A DNA stretch of 64,000 bases. Source: Onstottus_B sp049273855 (GTDB lineage Bacteria; Acidobacteriota; Blastocatellia; UBA7656). Location: the NCBI GenBank assembly GCA_049273855.1, contig JBASRN010000341.1, positions 45,798 to 109,797 of the forward strand, written 5' to 3'. The translations under genes were made by a program, and so were the position numbers. Each line of letters starts with the position of its first letter. Within the stretch, counting starts at the first letter, position 1. This document shows positions 43,123-52,161 of this stretch, in pieces. The notes beneath the pieces were generated by a model. That model had not been told where the DNA came from and did not search any database. It was given only the letters and a program-made list of their open reading frames with translations.

Positions 43123-43233
43123 CGACCGTCCGAAATCTCTCCGATGTCGTTCAACCAGGGGTCTGCACAACTCGGAACAGAACCTGCGCGAAAACATGAC
43201 GCGCACCCTCCGCAATCCTCAATCCTCAATTCC

Positions 43234-44244
43234 TCACTCCCAATCCATCTTGATCGCGCGGCGCACTTCGGTCATCGTCTTCTCGGCCTCGGCCCTCGCA
43301 CGCCGCGAGCCATCTTTCAGTATCTCCACAACCCTTCCAGGGTTGTCGCGAAGCTCGCGGCTTTTGTGAGCGATCGCTCCATAGCGCTCGATGATCGAAT
43401 CGGCAAGTGTCCGTTTGCGATCTACGCAGCCGATGCGAGCGTTCCGGCAGTCATCGTCAAGCCCGTCGGCCGCCGCGGTCGAAAGAAAGAACCGATGCAT
43501 ATGGCAGACGTCGCAGTTCTCAGGATGTCCCGGGTCGCTGCGGCGTATGCGGGTGCGGTCGGTGATCATCATACGGGCCTTCTCACGAACGACTTCGGGC
43601 GAGTCGATCAGGTAGATCGCGTTGCCGTAGCTCTTCGACATCTTGCGCCCGTCGGTTCCCGGCAATGACAAGACTTCGGTGTGAAGCTCTCTCGGTTCGG
43701 GAAACACTTCGCCAAAGATTTTGTTAAAGCGCCGAACGATCTCGCGAGTCAGCTCGACGTGCGAGGCCTGATCCTTGCCGACCGGAACGAAGTCGGCCTT
43801 GTACATGATGATGTCTGCAGCTTGCAGCACAGGGTAGCCAAGAAATGCATAGTTGCCGATGTCTTTGTCGGTGATGTTGTCGCGCTGCTCCTTATAAGTC
43901 GGAACGCGTTCGAGCCAGCCGAGCGGCGTAACCGCCGACAAAATCACGTGAAGCTCCGAATGCTCGGGAATCATCGACTGAACGAAAATGGTCGAGCGTT
44001 CCGGATCGAGCCCCGCCGCGACCCAGTCGCTCACCATATCGATGGTGTTCTGCTTGATCGCGCTTGTGTCGGCGTAGTCGCTGGTCAACGCGTGCAGATC
44101 TGCGATGAAGTAGAAACATTCATACTCACCGGAATCCTGAAGTTTGATCCAGTTCTTGAGCGCGCCTTCGTAGTTGCCGAGGTGAAGATTCCCCGTCGGC
44201 CGCATCCCGCTCACTATTCGTTTCTTGCCAGTCTCAACACTCAA
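43234..44244 (-). CDS. trpS: Tryptophanyl-tRNA synthetase
   Basis: Class Ic synthetase, 336 aa. HIGH-like GNLHLGNYEGALKNW near residue 18, ADLHALTSDYAD, MIPEHSELHVILS, GYPVLQAADIIMYKADFVPVGKDQASHVELTREI (VGKDQASHVELTREI quoted), and KMSKSYGNAIYL. The insertion with four Cys/His (CDVCHMHRFF and DDCRNARIGCVDRK) is seen in one TrpRS group. Placed 21 bp behind the M50 protease gene. Confidence 0.97.
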   Translation of the reverse strand: MSVETGKKRIVSGMRPTGNLHLGNYEGALKNWIKLQDSGEYECFYFIADLHALTSDYADTSAIKQNTIDMVSDWVAAGLDPERSTIFVQSMIPEHSELHVILSAVTPLGWLERVPTYKEQRDNITDKDIGNYAFLGYPVLQAADIIMYKADFVPVGKDQASHVELTREIVRRFNKIFGEVFPEPRELHTEVLSLPGTDGRKMSKSYGNAIYLIDSPEVVREKARMMITDRTRIRRSDPGHPENCDVCHMHRFFLSTAAADGLDDDCRNARIGCVDRKRTLADSIIERYGAIAHKSRELRDNPGRVVEILKDGSRRARAEAEKTMTEVRRAIKMDWE

Positions 44245-44265
44245 TCGAAATACCTTTGACGACCG

Positions 44266-44949
44266 TCATATCTGCAGGATGATTATGACAAACTGATAAA
44301 TCGGTCTAAAAATCGCGCCGAACACACCCAGGAACATCAACCCGTAGAGAAGCATGAAGCCATAAGGCTGAACCTGGGCGTAGGCTTCGGCCATCGAGGC
44401 CGGCAGCAGCTCTTCAAGCACGTGGCTTCCATCGAGAGGCGGCACCGGAATCAAATTGAACACGCCAAGGCCTATGTTTAGCAAAAGCATCACGCTGAGA
44501 AGCACAGAAAGCGGGGCCATAAACCCCGCCTCCTGAGTGATCGGCTCGACAAGCGTATAGTACCCTCCTCGCAGGTAGACTGTGCCGGTCGTGATTAACA
44601 CCTTGATTACGATGAATGCCACCGCAGCCAAAATAAAGTTGCTGATTGGACCGGCCGCCGAAACTGCGATGTTTGCCCTGGTCTTGTCGCGCCACATAAG
44701 CGGATTGGTTTGAACCGGCTTTGCCCATCCGAGCAGCGGAATCCCCGAAAGCGCGCTTACTATCGGAAAGAGAATGGTCCCGAATATATCGATGTGCGCA
44801 AGCGGATTCAACGTTATTCGTCCCTGGATCCGACCGGTGTCGTCGCCGAACTTCTCCGACGTCCAAGCGTGTGCGGCTTCGTGGAACGACAGCGAAAACA
44901 AAAGCACTATGAACCAGATGATGAGGTTGCCGGGATCGATATCTCTCAA
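44266..44949 (-). CDS. Site-2-protease-family (M50) membrane zinc metalloprotease
   Basis: About 227 aa from TTG 44949 (GGAG nine bases upstream). The upstream in-frame extension to 45024 is encoded by an AT-rich repeat and is unlikely to be translated. Zinc motif SFHEAAHAW (HExxH) in the first helix, and the third ligand in NLIPVPPLDGSHVLEEL (NPxPPLDG-type). Five or so transmembrane helices. Belongs to the YwhC/SpoIVFB-like branch without PDZ. It is followed by trpS, scpA, scpB and rluB, a gene order I regard as typical of Acidobacteria. Substrate unknown. Confidence 0.9.
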   Translation of the reverse strand: MRDIDPGNLIIWFIVLLFSLSFHEAAHAWTSEKFGDDTGRIQGRITLNPLAHIDIFGTILFPIVSALSGIPLLGWAKPVQTNPLMWRDKTRANIAVSAAGPISNFILAAVAFIVIKVLITTGTVYLRGGYYTLVEPITQEAGFMAPLSVLLSVMLLLNIGLGVFNLIPVPPLDGSHVLEELLPASMAEAYAQVQPYGFMLLYGLMFLGVFGAIFRPIYQFVIIILQI

Positions 44950-44988
44950 GCGTGCACACTCCAGGAAGTCGCCATATCTCCACCATAG

Positions 44989-45090
44989 AATTGAAAAATG
45001 CAAATTGCAAAATGATAATTGCAAATTGGCTTCGAAGAAGTCTCAGTTTTCATTTTGCAGGTTTTCGTTTTGCAATTCTCAATGCTCAAT
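44989..45090. repeat. AT-rich heptamer inverted array, family E
   Basis: Left part (44989-45029) reads as heptamers TGCAAAT, TGCAAAA, TGATAAT, TGCAAAT. The right part (45041-45090) on the complement has TTGAGAA, TTGCAAA, ACGAAAA and similar. Imperfect inverted repeat, much more AT-rich than its surroundings, immediately upstream of the M50 protease start. Confidence 0.7.
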
Positions 45091-45119
45091 CCCCGTTTTG
45101 TATTTATGGGCGTTTGGAT

Positions 45120-46148
45120 TCAGAACGGCCAATAGCCCTCGATGCCAAGCGGCACGCTGAATATCTCGCGGTTCGAAGCTACTACCATGTTCCCCTGATC
45201 GTCGAAGCACAAACCGACCAGCCCGATCCCCGCAACAACCATCTCGGCTTCAGCGTCGGGCGTTATCTTCACAACGCCGCGGTGACCCCGCCGGCTCGCT
45301 GTGACGTAGAGGTTACCCTCGCGATCGAACGCCAGCCCTTGCGGCCGGCCCAGCCCGGTAAAGAAGCGTTCCACCTCGCCATCCGCGCTTATTCGCATCA
45401 CCGAGTCGAAGCTCGACAGCGACGGTCCGGTTACGTACAAACGGCCGTCAGGCCCGAACGCCAGATGATACGCTGCCATGCTCGGTTCGAGCGTAGCAAA
45501 CGTAGTGGCCTCACCGATGTCGTTCACCCGATAGATGGTGCCGGTCCGGTCGCCGACAAACATTCGCCCGTCGGCGTCGAAGGCGATGCCGGTCGCAATC
45601 CCCAGATTGTGCGCAAACTCTTCGGCTTCTTTGAACGGGGTGACGCGATAGACCGATCCGTCGTAGCGGCTGGTGATGAACATTTCGCCGCCCGGACTGA
45701 ACGCGAGCCCGCTTGGGTTAACGATGTCGGTCAGGAATGGTTCGCTTTCGCCATCGGGCGTAATCTTGTAAACCGAGACCGGAACCTTTTGGCCTCTAGA
45801 TCCGGAGAGCGTTGTGTAGATTGCGCCGTTGTCACGATCGTATGCGGGATTGGAGACCGGGTGAAGATTCTCCGAAAGCTTTTGACCGGCGACAAACGTA
45901 TAGCCGTCGCTGGCCGATCCGTTTGTTTCGAGTGTGACCCAGACTTCGCCGCCTTCAACCAGGCTGCTGGACGGGATGGGAGCGATCACGCGAGTCGAAG
46001 ACGCGCTGATGGGACGTGACTCGATGCCGTCAAACTTCACGCGAGCCTCGTCGTGGGTCGAGAAAAGGAAGTCCCGGCAGGTGATAACCACCTCGCCGCC
46101 TTCGATTCCCGCACCGGGCATCAGGCTCTCAATCACAGGCTGGGGCAT
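45120..46148 (-). CDS. TIG/IPT-NHL beta-propeller protein
   Basis: 342 aa. Residues 1-88 form an IPT/TIG Ig-like domain (IESLMPGAGIEGGEVVITCR; WVTLETNGSASDGYTFVAG). Residues 90-342 contain six or so NHL/SMP-30-like blades (NPSGLAFSPGGEMFITSRYD; GIAFDADGRMFVGDRTGTIY; LAFGPDGRLYVTGP; GLAFDREGNLYVTASRRG). No signal peptide is evident from the ATG at 46148. Possibly a sugar-lactonase-like or binding propeller; no catalytic residues can be assigned. Confidence 0.82.
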   Translation of the reverse strand: MPQPVIESLMPGAGIEGGEVVITCRDFLFSTHDEARVKFDGIESRPISASSTRVIAPIPSSSLVEGGEVWVTLETNGSASDGYTFVAGQKLSENLHPVSNPAYDRDNGAIYTTLSGSRGQKVPVSVYKITPDGESEPFLTDIVNPSGLAFSPGGEMFITSRYDGSVYRVTPFKEAEEFAHNLGIATGIAFDADGRMFVGDRTGTIYRVNDIGEATTFATLEPSMAAYHLAFGPDGRLYVTGPSLSSFDSVMRISADGEVERFFTGLGRPQGLAFDREGNLYVTASRRGHRGVVKITPDAEAEMVVAGIGLVGLCFDDQGNMVVASNREIFSVPLGIEGYWPF

Positions 46149-46222
46149 GAATTCGCGTTTCCTCTCGGTAGCTAAAGACCGAACAATAGTACGATGATGA
46201 GCGGCTATTGTCCACGACTCGG

Positions 46223-46903
46223 TCAGTTCTCAAAAAGCAATTCAAGTTGGCCGAGCGGTAAATCTTCGAGGGTCGCGACGACACGTTCGGCTTCAGCAAA
46301 CATCTCGCGCCGGTAGGAGTTTGTCACTGCCAGGCAGCGCATACCCGCCGCGCGCGCCGCCTGAATCCCGTGGATAGAGTCTTCGATGACCAGACATTCG
46401 GATGGCCAGATCTGAGCCGCCGAACCTGCGTTGATTCGCTTCAAAGCTTCGAGAAATGGATCCGGGTGAGGCTTACTGCGGGCAACGTCCTCGGCACCGA
46501 CGATGGCGTTAAAGCACTCACTCACACCGGCGGTTCGCAGGATGAGTTCGACTTCGCGCGTCAGCGCGCCTGAAGCGACCGCAAGAACAAAACGTTCAGA
46601 AGCCCGGCGAATGAGGCCGACGGCGCCGGGAAACAGACGTAGATTCGCTTCCATCACCGGCTCGACGGCGGCGGCTTTTCGGGCGATCAGCTCGCTGAGT
46701 TTCTCCTGCGTGAGCGCCGCGCCGCGATCCGAGAACGCTTTGATAAAACAGCCGCGATCGTCCAGCGCGAGATATTCGCGGTAGTACACCTCTTTCTCGA
46801 GATCGATGCCTTCTTCGGCGAGGACCGCTTGGAGCGCCGCGAAATGAAGTGGTTCGGTGTCGGCGATGACTCCGTCGCAGTCGAAGATTATCGCTCTCAG
46901 CAT
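46223..46903 (-). CDS. HAD-superfamily phosphatase (beta-phosphoglucomutase-like)
   Basis: 226 aa, cytosolic. HAD motif I IFDCDGVIADTEPLH at the N-terminus (nucleophile Asp), motif II in LAVASGALTREVELIL, motif III Lys in VARSKPHPDPFLEAL, motif IV IEDSIHGIQAARAAGMRCLAV. The helical cap of about 65 residues places it with beta-phosphoglucomutase / phosphoglycolate phosphatase-like enzymes. Substrate unknown. It sits 74 bp upstream of the TIG/NHL gene. Confidence 0.9.
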   Translation of the reverse strand: MLRAIIFDCDGVIADTEPLHFAALQAVLAEEGIDLEKEVYYREYLALDDRGCFIKAFSDRGAALTQEKLSELIARKAAAVEPVMEANLRLFPGAVGLIRRASERFVLAVASGALTREVELILRTAGVSECFNAIVGAEDVARSKPHPDPFLEALKRINAGSAAQIWPSECLVIEDSIHGIQAARAAGMRCLAVTNSYRREMFAEAERVVATLEDLPLGQLELLFEN

Positions 46904-47036
46904 AGGGCGCCTAGTTTACTTGAATGGAGCGGCGGTAGCGACGTGGCGCGTGACTCATCAACAAATCGCCCGAAATCGCGATTCGTTGCCTACATGGGAC
47001 AGGTACGCAAAAGCCGTCTAACGATACGATCGGTCA

Positions 47037-47354
47037 CTAAGCGCCTATAAACAATAAAGCGATTCTCAATACCGGCACTATTGCCGACAACAGTAGCGCG
47101 AGCGCGAACAGACGCACCGGCCAGTTAAGCATTAAGAAACGGGCCAGCAATGCCACACCGCTAATGAATAAGCCGCTGCAGATGATTGGTACGCCGATTA
47201 ACAGTTCGATGTAACCATGCGGCGACGGCGAGGCGATGTCGATGATCAGCACCCCGGATGAAGCCACCAGCACACCAATCGCCAGCGCGACGTAGTTCTC
47301 GCGAGGAAACGCGCGAAGTCCGTCTCTGCTATAGAACCATCTGGTATAGCTCAC
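47037..47354 (-). CDS. Small integral membrane protein, unknown
   Basis: 105 aa with GTG start at 47354 and no good ribosome-binding site. Three hydrophobic helices: VALAIGVLVASSGVLIIDI, IELLIGVPIICSGLFISGVA (part), and LFALALLLSAIVPVLRIAL. I do not recognise the family. It is 54 bp downstream of the EF-hand gene on the same strand and might be the last gene of that operon. Confidence 0.55.
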   Translation of the reverse strand: MSYTRWFYSRDGLRAFPRENYVALAIGVLVASSGVLIIDIASPSPHGYIELLIGVPIICSGLFISGVALLARFLMLNWPVRLFALALLLSAIVPVLRIALLFIGA

Positions 47355-47408
47355 AATGTTGCCATCGAAGTTGCAGCCGCAGCCGAAGTTGTTCTGAATC
47401 TGAGTTGG

Positions 47409-48134
47409 TTAGTCGTTGGATGGTTGCGCCTGGGCTTTCTTGACGTCACTCGCCTTCTTAAGTTGCTTCAATGCCGTGTCAGCCTCTTCTCGCGTGGTGA
47501 AGCCGTCCTTGTTCAGATCGAGCGCTTTGAAAGTCTTCTCGTTGCCCATCTCTTCGGCGCTGATCTTCCCGTCTTCATTTTTGTCGAACTTCTCGAAAAG
47601 GTTATTGACCTCGACGCCGCCGGTCGCCTGGGTCTGAGCTTCATTAACCGCTCGGAAGAATGGGTTTAGCTCTTCCGCAGTAAGCTCGCCGTTATGGTCC
47701 TTGTCGAGCGCGTCGAACAACGAAAGGATCCTCGCGAACTCCTCGCGCGAGACTTTGGCATCGGCGTTTCCGTCAAGAAGCTTCGTCAGGCTTTCGCCCA
47801 CGCGGGCGCCACCTCCGCCCGCGCCACCACCGAACCGCGAGCGCATTCCGTTCCATTCTTCTTCATCGACGAAGCCGTCCCGATTCGTGTCAACGCGATC
47901 AAACACCTGGGCCGGGAATTGAGCGGGCATCTCGTCGCGGCTTAGCTTCTTGTCTTTGTTCTTGTCCAATTCCGCAAAGGCCGGCATTTGAAACTGCATC
48001 CGCATCTGGCCTCCGCCCGGGCTGCCGAATCCACCAGGTGGAGGCATATGGGGTGGAGGCTCCTGAGCGAACCCGACCATTGCGCCGCCGGTCACCACGG
48101 TCAATGAAAACATCAGGCCGAAAACCCTCTTCAT
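47409..48134 (-). CDS. Exported EF-hand calcium-binding protein
   Basis: 241 aa with signal peptide (VFGLMFSLTVVTGGAMVGFA). Six EF-hand loops: DKNKDKKLSRDE, DTNRDGFVDEEE, DGNADAKVSREE, DKDHNGELTAEE, DKNEDGKISAEE and DLNKDGFTTREE. A Pro/Gly/Met-rich segment follows the signal. Probably a periplasmic calcium-binding protein. It lies 27 bp behind the TonB-dependent receptor gene and is likely cotranscribed. Confidence 0.9.
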   Translation of the reverse strand: MKRVFGLMFSLTVVTGGAMVGFAQEPPPHMPPPGGFGSPGGGQMRMQFQMPAFAELDKNKDKKLSRDEMPAQFPAQVFDRVDTNRDGFVDEEEWNGMRSRFGGGAGGGGARVGESLTKLLDGNADAKVSREEFARILSLFDALDKDHNGELTAEELNPFFRAVNEAQTQATGGVEVNNLFEKFDKNEDGKISAEEMGNEKTFKALDLNKDGFTTREEADTALKQLKKASDVKKAQAQPSND

Positions 48135-48161
48135 TGGTACTCCTTGCTTGCTGGCGTCCCG

Positions 48162-51119
48162 CTAGAAACTGAACCGGAGGTTCAGGTCAATCCTTCTGGC
48201 CCCGCTAAAACCAAACCCACCAAATCCGCCGCCTCCGCTGAGAACGGTGTTGGACTTGCCGAAGAACGGCGAGGTGAGCGTGCCATTGTATCTTCCTTCA
48301 TTCACGTGATTCAGGATATTCGCTACGTTGATGCCCAATGTGAGATTGTACGTGTAGCGACTGCCGCCCAAGCCCGGACCACCCATCATCATCACCGGGC
48401 CCCCAGCAGTCATCAGCGGACCTCCGCCACCAGCTCGCCCCTGCCCCCCGGCCGCCGGACCGCCGCGACCGCCGCCACCCTGGCCAGGTCCGGGCTCTCC
48501 GCGCCGACTGCGCTGATTCTGTGCCTGCCCGTCCCCTCGCGCGTTCTGCGCGTTTGGTGTGTTCTGCCGGCCGCCGGCAAGCCCGGGGAAATTATTGGGC
48601 GGGGGGCCAAAACCGAACGTCTTCGATATGCCCAGGTTCACGCTGACTGACCCGGGCCCTTGCCCGAAATTGCGAGGTATTATTGCCTCCCCCGGCCGAG
48701 GGTTGGCGTCGAACGTGCCGAAGCGGGTGACTATAGCCCCCGGGTCGCCGGGTTTGGCGAATGCCGGCCGGTCTGAAAACTGATTGTCCCCGTTGTTATC
48801 CCGGCCGGTGACTATATTGAACGGCCCTCCGCTCCTTATGCTGATGTTTGGCGTAAGGCGCACTCCCCACGGTATCGTGAAATTGCCGACTAGGTTGAAC
48901 TGATGGCGCAGATCGAACGATGCGCGGCCATACTCAGTTGAAAGGTCGTATGGATTTGCCGGCGTCGTTCCCGATCCATCCGTGTCGCTGCGCGCGGACC
49001 CAAGCGTATAGAAGCTGAACAAAGAAACTCTCTGATTGAGGTTTGCGCGCAACCCGGCTCGCATCTGATGTCGTCTTGAGAAGCCCGTGGACTCATATTG
49101 AAGTATGGGTCCGCTGTCGGGAAAAGGAAGGATCGGCTGTCCGTTTTCAAACCCGACCGGAGCGTTTATGTTTCGCAACCGTAGAAGGTGCACGCCTCGG
49201 AACCAATCGTAGGATACCGAAGCAAACACATTCTTCGGCAACTGGCGTTCATAACTGATGTTCCCCTGTATCGTGTACGGCGCGTTCAAATCTTCGGCCT
49301 TCCTTCGTGTGGTGGGCTGAATCAGCGCGGCTATCTCAAAATCGTCCGGGACATTTGGGAAGAAACCCGGCCGCTGGACGACAAACTGTTGCTGATGACC
49401 GCCATCGAACCTGATCACATCTTGTGTAATGCCGTTATCGACCCGGCTATAAAAAACTCCGCCGCCTCCGCGAATGTTGCTCTTCTTATCAAGCGCCCAG
49501 ACGACCCCAAAGCGCGGAGCAAGGTTCTGCTTGTCTTGCAGGTGAGTCTGGAAATCGTGTCTGAGCCCAAACGACAGCGTCAGCTTTGGCGACACTTTCC
49601 AGTCGTCCTGCAAGAACCATCCGTACTCCCATTGTGTGAAGCCTACGAACGGATCGCCGCGATTTATTGAGAATTGAGATGGTCGCGCTGCGGCGTCTCC
49701 CACCAGCACCCTTGCGTATTGATCGAGCGAACTAAACGTGAACGTGCCGTTGAAGTTTGAGCGATTGAGATTCTCAAACTGCTCTGCTTCAGCATCGAAG
49801 CCCGCCTTAAACGTGTGAGTCTTGTGGGTGTAGGTAAGTACTTCGGTGACATCGAGGTCTCGGTTCAGGTTGTCCGTAAAGCTCTGGCTGCCGCCGCCAC
49901 TGAACGCATCCAGCACATTGATCGCTGTGCCATTTGAGAGTCCGCGAGAGCGGTTTGGCCGCCGGCCCAACTGGAGGCGGATCTCATTGACCGCGTGTTC
50001 GCTTGCAATCGTGGTGAGCGAAAACCGCAGCGTGTCCTCGCTTGAGGAGGAAGCCGTGGCGCGCTCCGGAAGCATGAATCCACCGCCGCCCAGATTTAGC
50101 GACTCACTCTCCGAACGGCGGTACTGGAGTCCGATCGAGTGCTTTTTTGTCAGCAGTATGTCCGACCGAACCGAAAAGTTGAAGCTTCGCCGCGGAGTCA
50201 CGAAGGTTGCCAGAAACGGTTGCGGCTCGAGCGTGAGGGGATCGAGAATCACCGCGTTGATCACATCATTCTCGTCAAGCTCGTTGCGCGAAAAGTCCAA
50301 AAAGAACCCCGCGCGATTGCGCACGATTGGTCCGCTGAAATAGCCGCCGTATCTGCGAGTTTGCAGCGGCGCCCTGAATGAGGCGTACGGATTGCGGGCG
50401 TTGAGCGACTCGTCATTAAAGCCTAAATTGAAGCCGCCGTGAAACGTATCCACTCCGGGCTTAGTGATGATTTCAATGCGGCCATGGCCAGGCTCTGAAC
50501 GTTCCGCGGAGAACGGGTTTGAGTTTATGTTGATTCTGAGAATGGCTTCCTTCGGCGGAAGCTGGCCTCGTTCGCGGAAGCCTCCGACAAAAACCGAGGC
50601 ATCAGCGCCGGTTGCGCCTGCCATCTGTCTGAGCGTTTCAAGCAACTCGTCTGGGTCGTCCGGCAGTGCCTCGAGGTCTTTCGCGTCCAGGGTGATCGCC
50701 GACAGATTCTTATCGGGATCAGTGGAAATCGAGGCCGTGTTGTCCTTCACTTCGACTTGTTCGGTGATAACGACCTTTAGTTTCACATCGAAGGTGATCG
50801 CCGGCTTGGCGGTAAGTTCGATCTGCTCGACAAACCTGGCGAAGCCTTCGACCTCCACGGTCAGCGTGTAGATCCCCGGACTGACCACGAACCTATACCG
50901 GCCGCGCTCATCCGAGGTAATCGTGTATTTATTCCCCCTGCCGTCATCGAGCGTCATCGGAGCGGCCGCTATGTACGCGTTGGCCTCATCTATTACAGTT
51001 CCGCGCAGCTCGAGCTGGTTGGTCTGGCCATAGACCGTCCCCGATCCCGTCCTCGGTGCAAGGCCAGCCACCAAAAGAAGGAAGCTCAAAACTAAAACAC
51101 CTGTCTTCTTAATCATCAC
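48162..51119 (-). CDS. TonB-dependent receptor, Oar-like, with Gly-rich insertion
   Basis: 985-aa outer-membrane protein with signal peptide. Residues about 32-115 are a carboxypeptidase-regulatory-like domain (LRGTVIDEANAYIAAAPMTL; RYRFVVSPGIYTLTVEVEGF); then a plug-like region (LSAITLDAKDLEALPDDPDE; EIITKPGVDTFHGGFNLGF) and a large beta barrel ending in RRIDLNLRFSF, with the C-terminal Phe used by the Bam machinery. Near residues 870-930 there is a Gly/Arg/Met-rich insertion (GPGQGGGGRGGPAAGGQG) that would form a long external loop or periplasmic turn. No TonB box can be assigned with confidence. Likely imports a large substrate or acts in adhesion. Confidence 0.9.
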   Translation of the reverse strand: MMIKKTGVLVLSFLLLVAGLAPRTGSGTVYGQTNQLELRGTVIDEANAYIAAAPMTLDDGRGNKYTITSDERGRYRFVVSPGIYTLTVEVEGFARFVEQIELTAKPAITFDVKLKVVITEQVEVKDNTASISTDPDKNLSAITLDAKDLEALPDDPDELLETLRQMAGATGADASVFVGGFRERGQLPPKEAILRININSNPFSAERSEPGHGRIEIITKPGVDTFHGGFNLGFNDESLNARNPYASFRAPLQTRRYGGYFSGPIVRNRAGFFLDFSRNELDENDVINAVILDPLTLEPQPFLATFVTPRRSFNFSVRSDILLTKKHSIGLQYRRSESESLNLGGGGFMLPERATASSSSEDTLRFSLTTIASEHAVNEIRLQLGRRPNRSRGLSNGTAINVLDAFSGGGSQSFTDNLNRDLDVTEVLTYTHKTHTFKAGFDAEAEQFENLNRSNFNGTFTFSSLDQYARVLVGDAAARPSQFSINRGDPFVGFTQWEYGWFLQDDWKVSPKLTLSFGLRHDFQTHLQDKQNLAPRFGVVWALDKKSNIRGGGGVFYSRVDNGITQDVIRFDGGHQQQFVVQRPGFFPNVPDDFEIAALIQPTTRRKAEDLNAPYTIQGNISYERQLPKNVFASVSYDWFRGVHLLRLRNINAPVGFENGQPILPFPDSGPILQYESTGFSRRHQMRAGLRANLNQRVSLFSFYTLGSARSDTDGSGTTPANPYDLSTEYGRASFDLRHQFNLVGNFTIPWGVRLTPNISIRSGGPFNIVTGRDNNGDNQFSDRPAFAKPGDPGAIVTRFGTFDANPRPGEAIIPRNFGQGPGSVSVNLGISKTFGFGPPPNNFPGLAGGRQNTPNAQNARGDGQAQNQRSRRGEPGPGQGGGGRGGPAAGGQGRAGGGGPLMTAGGPVMMMGGPGLGGSRYTYNLTLGINVANILNHVNEGRYNGTLTSPFFGKSNTVLSGGGGFGGFGFSGARRIDLNLRFSF

Positions 51120-51206
51120 CGCCTATTCAGCCTTTTGCCGCAGTTAGTTCCACATTGCGCCGGGGACGGTCGTTGGTCACCGTTGGCTCGTTCCACCGTC
51201 GAGCGA

Positions 51207-51635
51207 TCACTTCTTCGTTACCCTCTCTCGCTCTTTCTCCCGCAGCTCGTCTTGCTTGCGCACCATTGCTTCAAACTTCGGCAACTGGTCATCGCTGAGC
51301 AGCGAGCGGATCCGCTCACGCGACTCCTGCCGCACGGCGTCAAAGCGCGGCTCGAAAGGCTTCATAACCGGATCGAGGTCTTTTCTGATTTCAAGATACT
51401 TTTCACCTGTCTCGTCCAGAATCTTCTTGATGTGCTCCTGTTGATCGGAGGTCAGACCGACTTCTTCCTTCAACTTTCCGAGGATGTGCTCGGTCCTTCC
51501 TCGCGGCGGCTCGGGTTTCTGCGAACTGGTCAGGTGCTGGTACAAATTCAGCGACAGCGCACCAGCCGCGAATCCAATCACGAACACGGCCGCAACGATC
51601 AAGCGCGCCTTTTTTTGACTGCTATTACTTTCCAT
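51207..51635 (-). CDS. Spy/CpxP-like (LTxxQ) envelope protein
   Basis: About 142 aa from ATG 51635, which has GAGGAGAAAG upstream; longer in-frame extension is unlikely. One N-terminal transmembrane helix or uncleaved signal (LIVAAVFVIGFAAGALSLNL), then an all-helical domain with VGLTSDQQEHIKKIL and LLSDDQLPKFEAM, the paired LTxxQ-type motifs of periplasmic heavy-metal-sensor or Spy-like proteins. It overlaps the end of the anti-sigma gene by 11 bp, suggesting coupled expression. Confidence 0.82.
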   Translation of the reverse strand: MESNSSQKKARLIVAAVFVIGFAAGALSLNLYQHLTSSQKPEPPRGRTEHILGKLKEEVGLTSDQQEHIKKILDETGEKYLEIRKDLDPVMKPFEPRFDAVRQESRERIRSLLSDDQLPKFEAMVRKQDELREKERERVTKK

Positions 51636-52161
51636 TTTCTTTCTCCTCGGCCGCGACCAATGTTTCAAGCACGTCGTCGCGGGTCGGCGCGGGGTAGTCG
51701 TACATATCACTGAACATCACTCGCTCCCTCGGCCGCAACGCTACTCGATCAGTCCCCTGCGCTACTTCGGCGCTCCACATATAGGTCGCTCCGATAATGA
51801 GAAGCAGTAGCACTGCCATCGCCGGGATCAACTGCCGAGCGGTTGCCAGCAGAGCTGCGGCCCAGGACTCTGCCGCCTGCTGCCACATCGGCGACGACTC
51901 AGGTGCACGATTAATGCGCGCGCGCAGCGCATGGATGAAAGCGTCGTCCGCCGTCATCGGTTCAGTCGCCGCTGCCGCATCAAGAGCCGCTCGACTGAGC
52001 GCGAAGATGCGATACTCGCGCGCGCACTTCGCACAATCGAGCAGGTGCCGTTCGATCGCCGCGTGCTCACCGGCCGCTAATTGCCTGCGGGCCGTCGCGC
52101 TTTCGTCAAACTCCCGGAATCGCTTTCGCGCCTGCCGGCAGACCATTTTTTGCTCGTTCAT
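51625..52161 (-). CDS. Anti-sigma factor with zinc-binding ZAS motif
   Basis: 178 aa. N-terminal ZAS-type motif ERHLLDCAKCAREY (His39, Cys43, Cys46) expected to bind and hold the ECF sigma factor; one transmembrane helix (LIPAMAVLLLLIIGATYMW) near residues 113-131; the remaining 45 residues would lie outside the cytoplasm. The ATG overlaps the sigma gene stop by 4 bp. Known for the family: signal-triggered loss or remodelling of the anti-sigma frees the sigma factor. Confidence 0.88.
   Translation of the reverse strand: MNEQKMVCRQARKRFREFDESATARRQLAAGEHAAIERHLLDCAKCAREYRIFALSRAALDAAAATEPMTADDAFIHALRARINRAPESSPMWQQAAESWAAALLATARQLIPAMAVLLLLIIGATYMWSAEVAQGTDRVALRPRERVMFSDMYDYPAPTRDDVLETLVAAEEKENGK

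Noticed and set aside
44950..45024. N-terminal extension of the M50 protease to 45024.
   Set aside because: Encoded partly by the AT-rich heptamer element; family sequence begins after the TTG at 44949.
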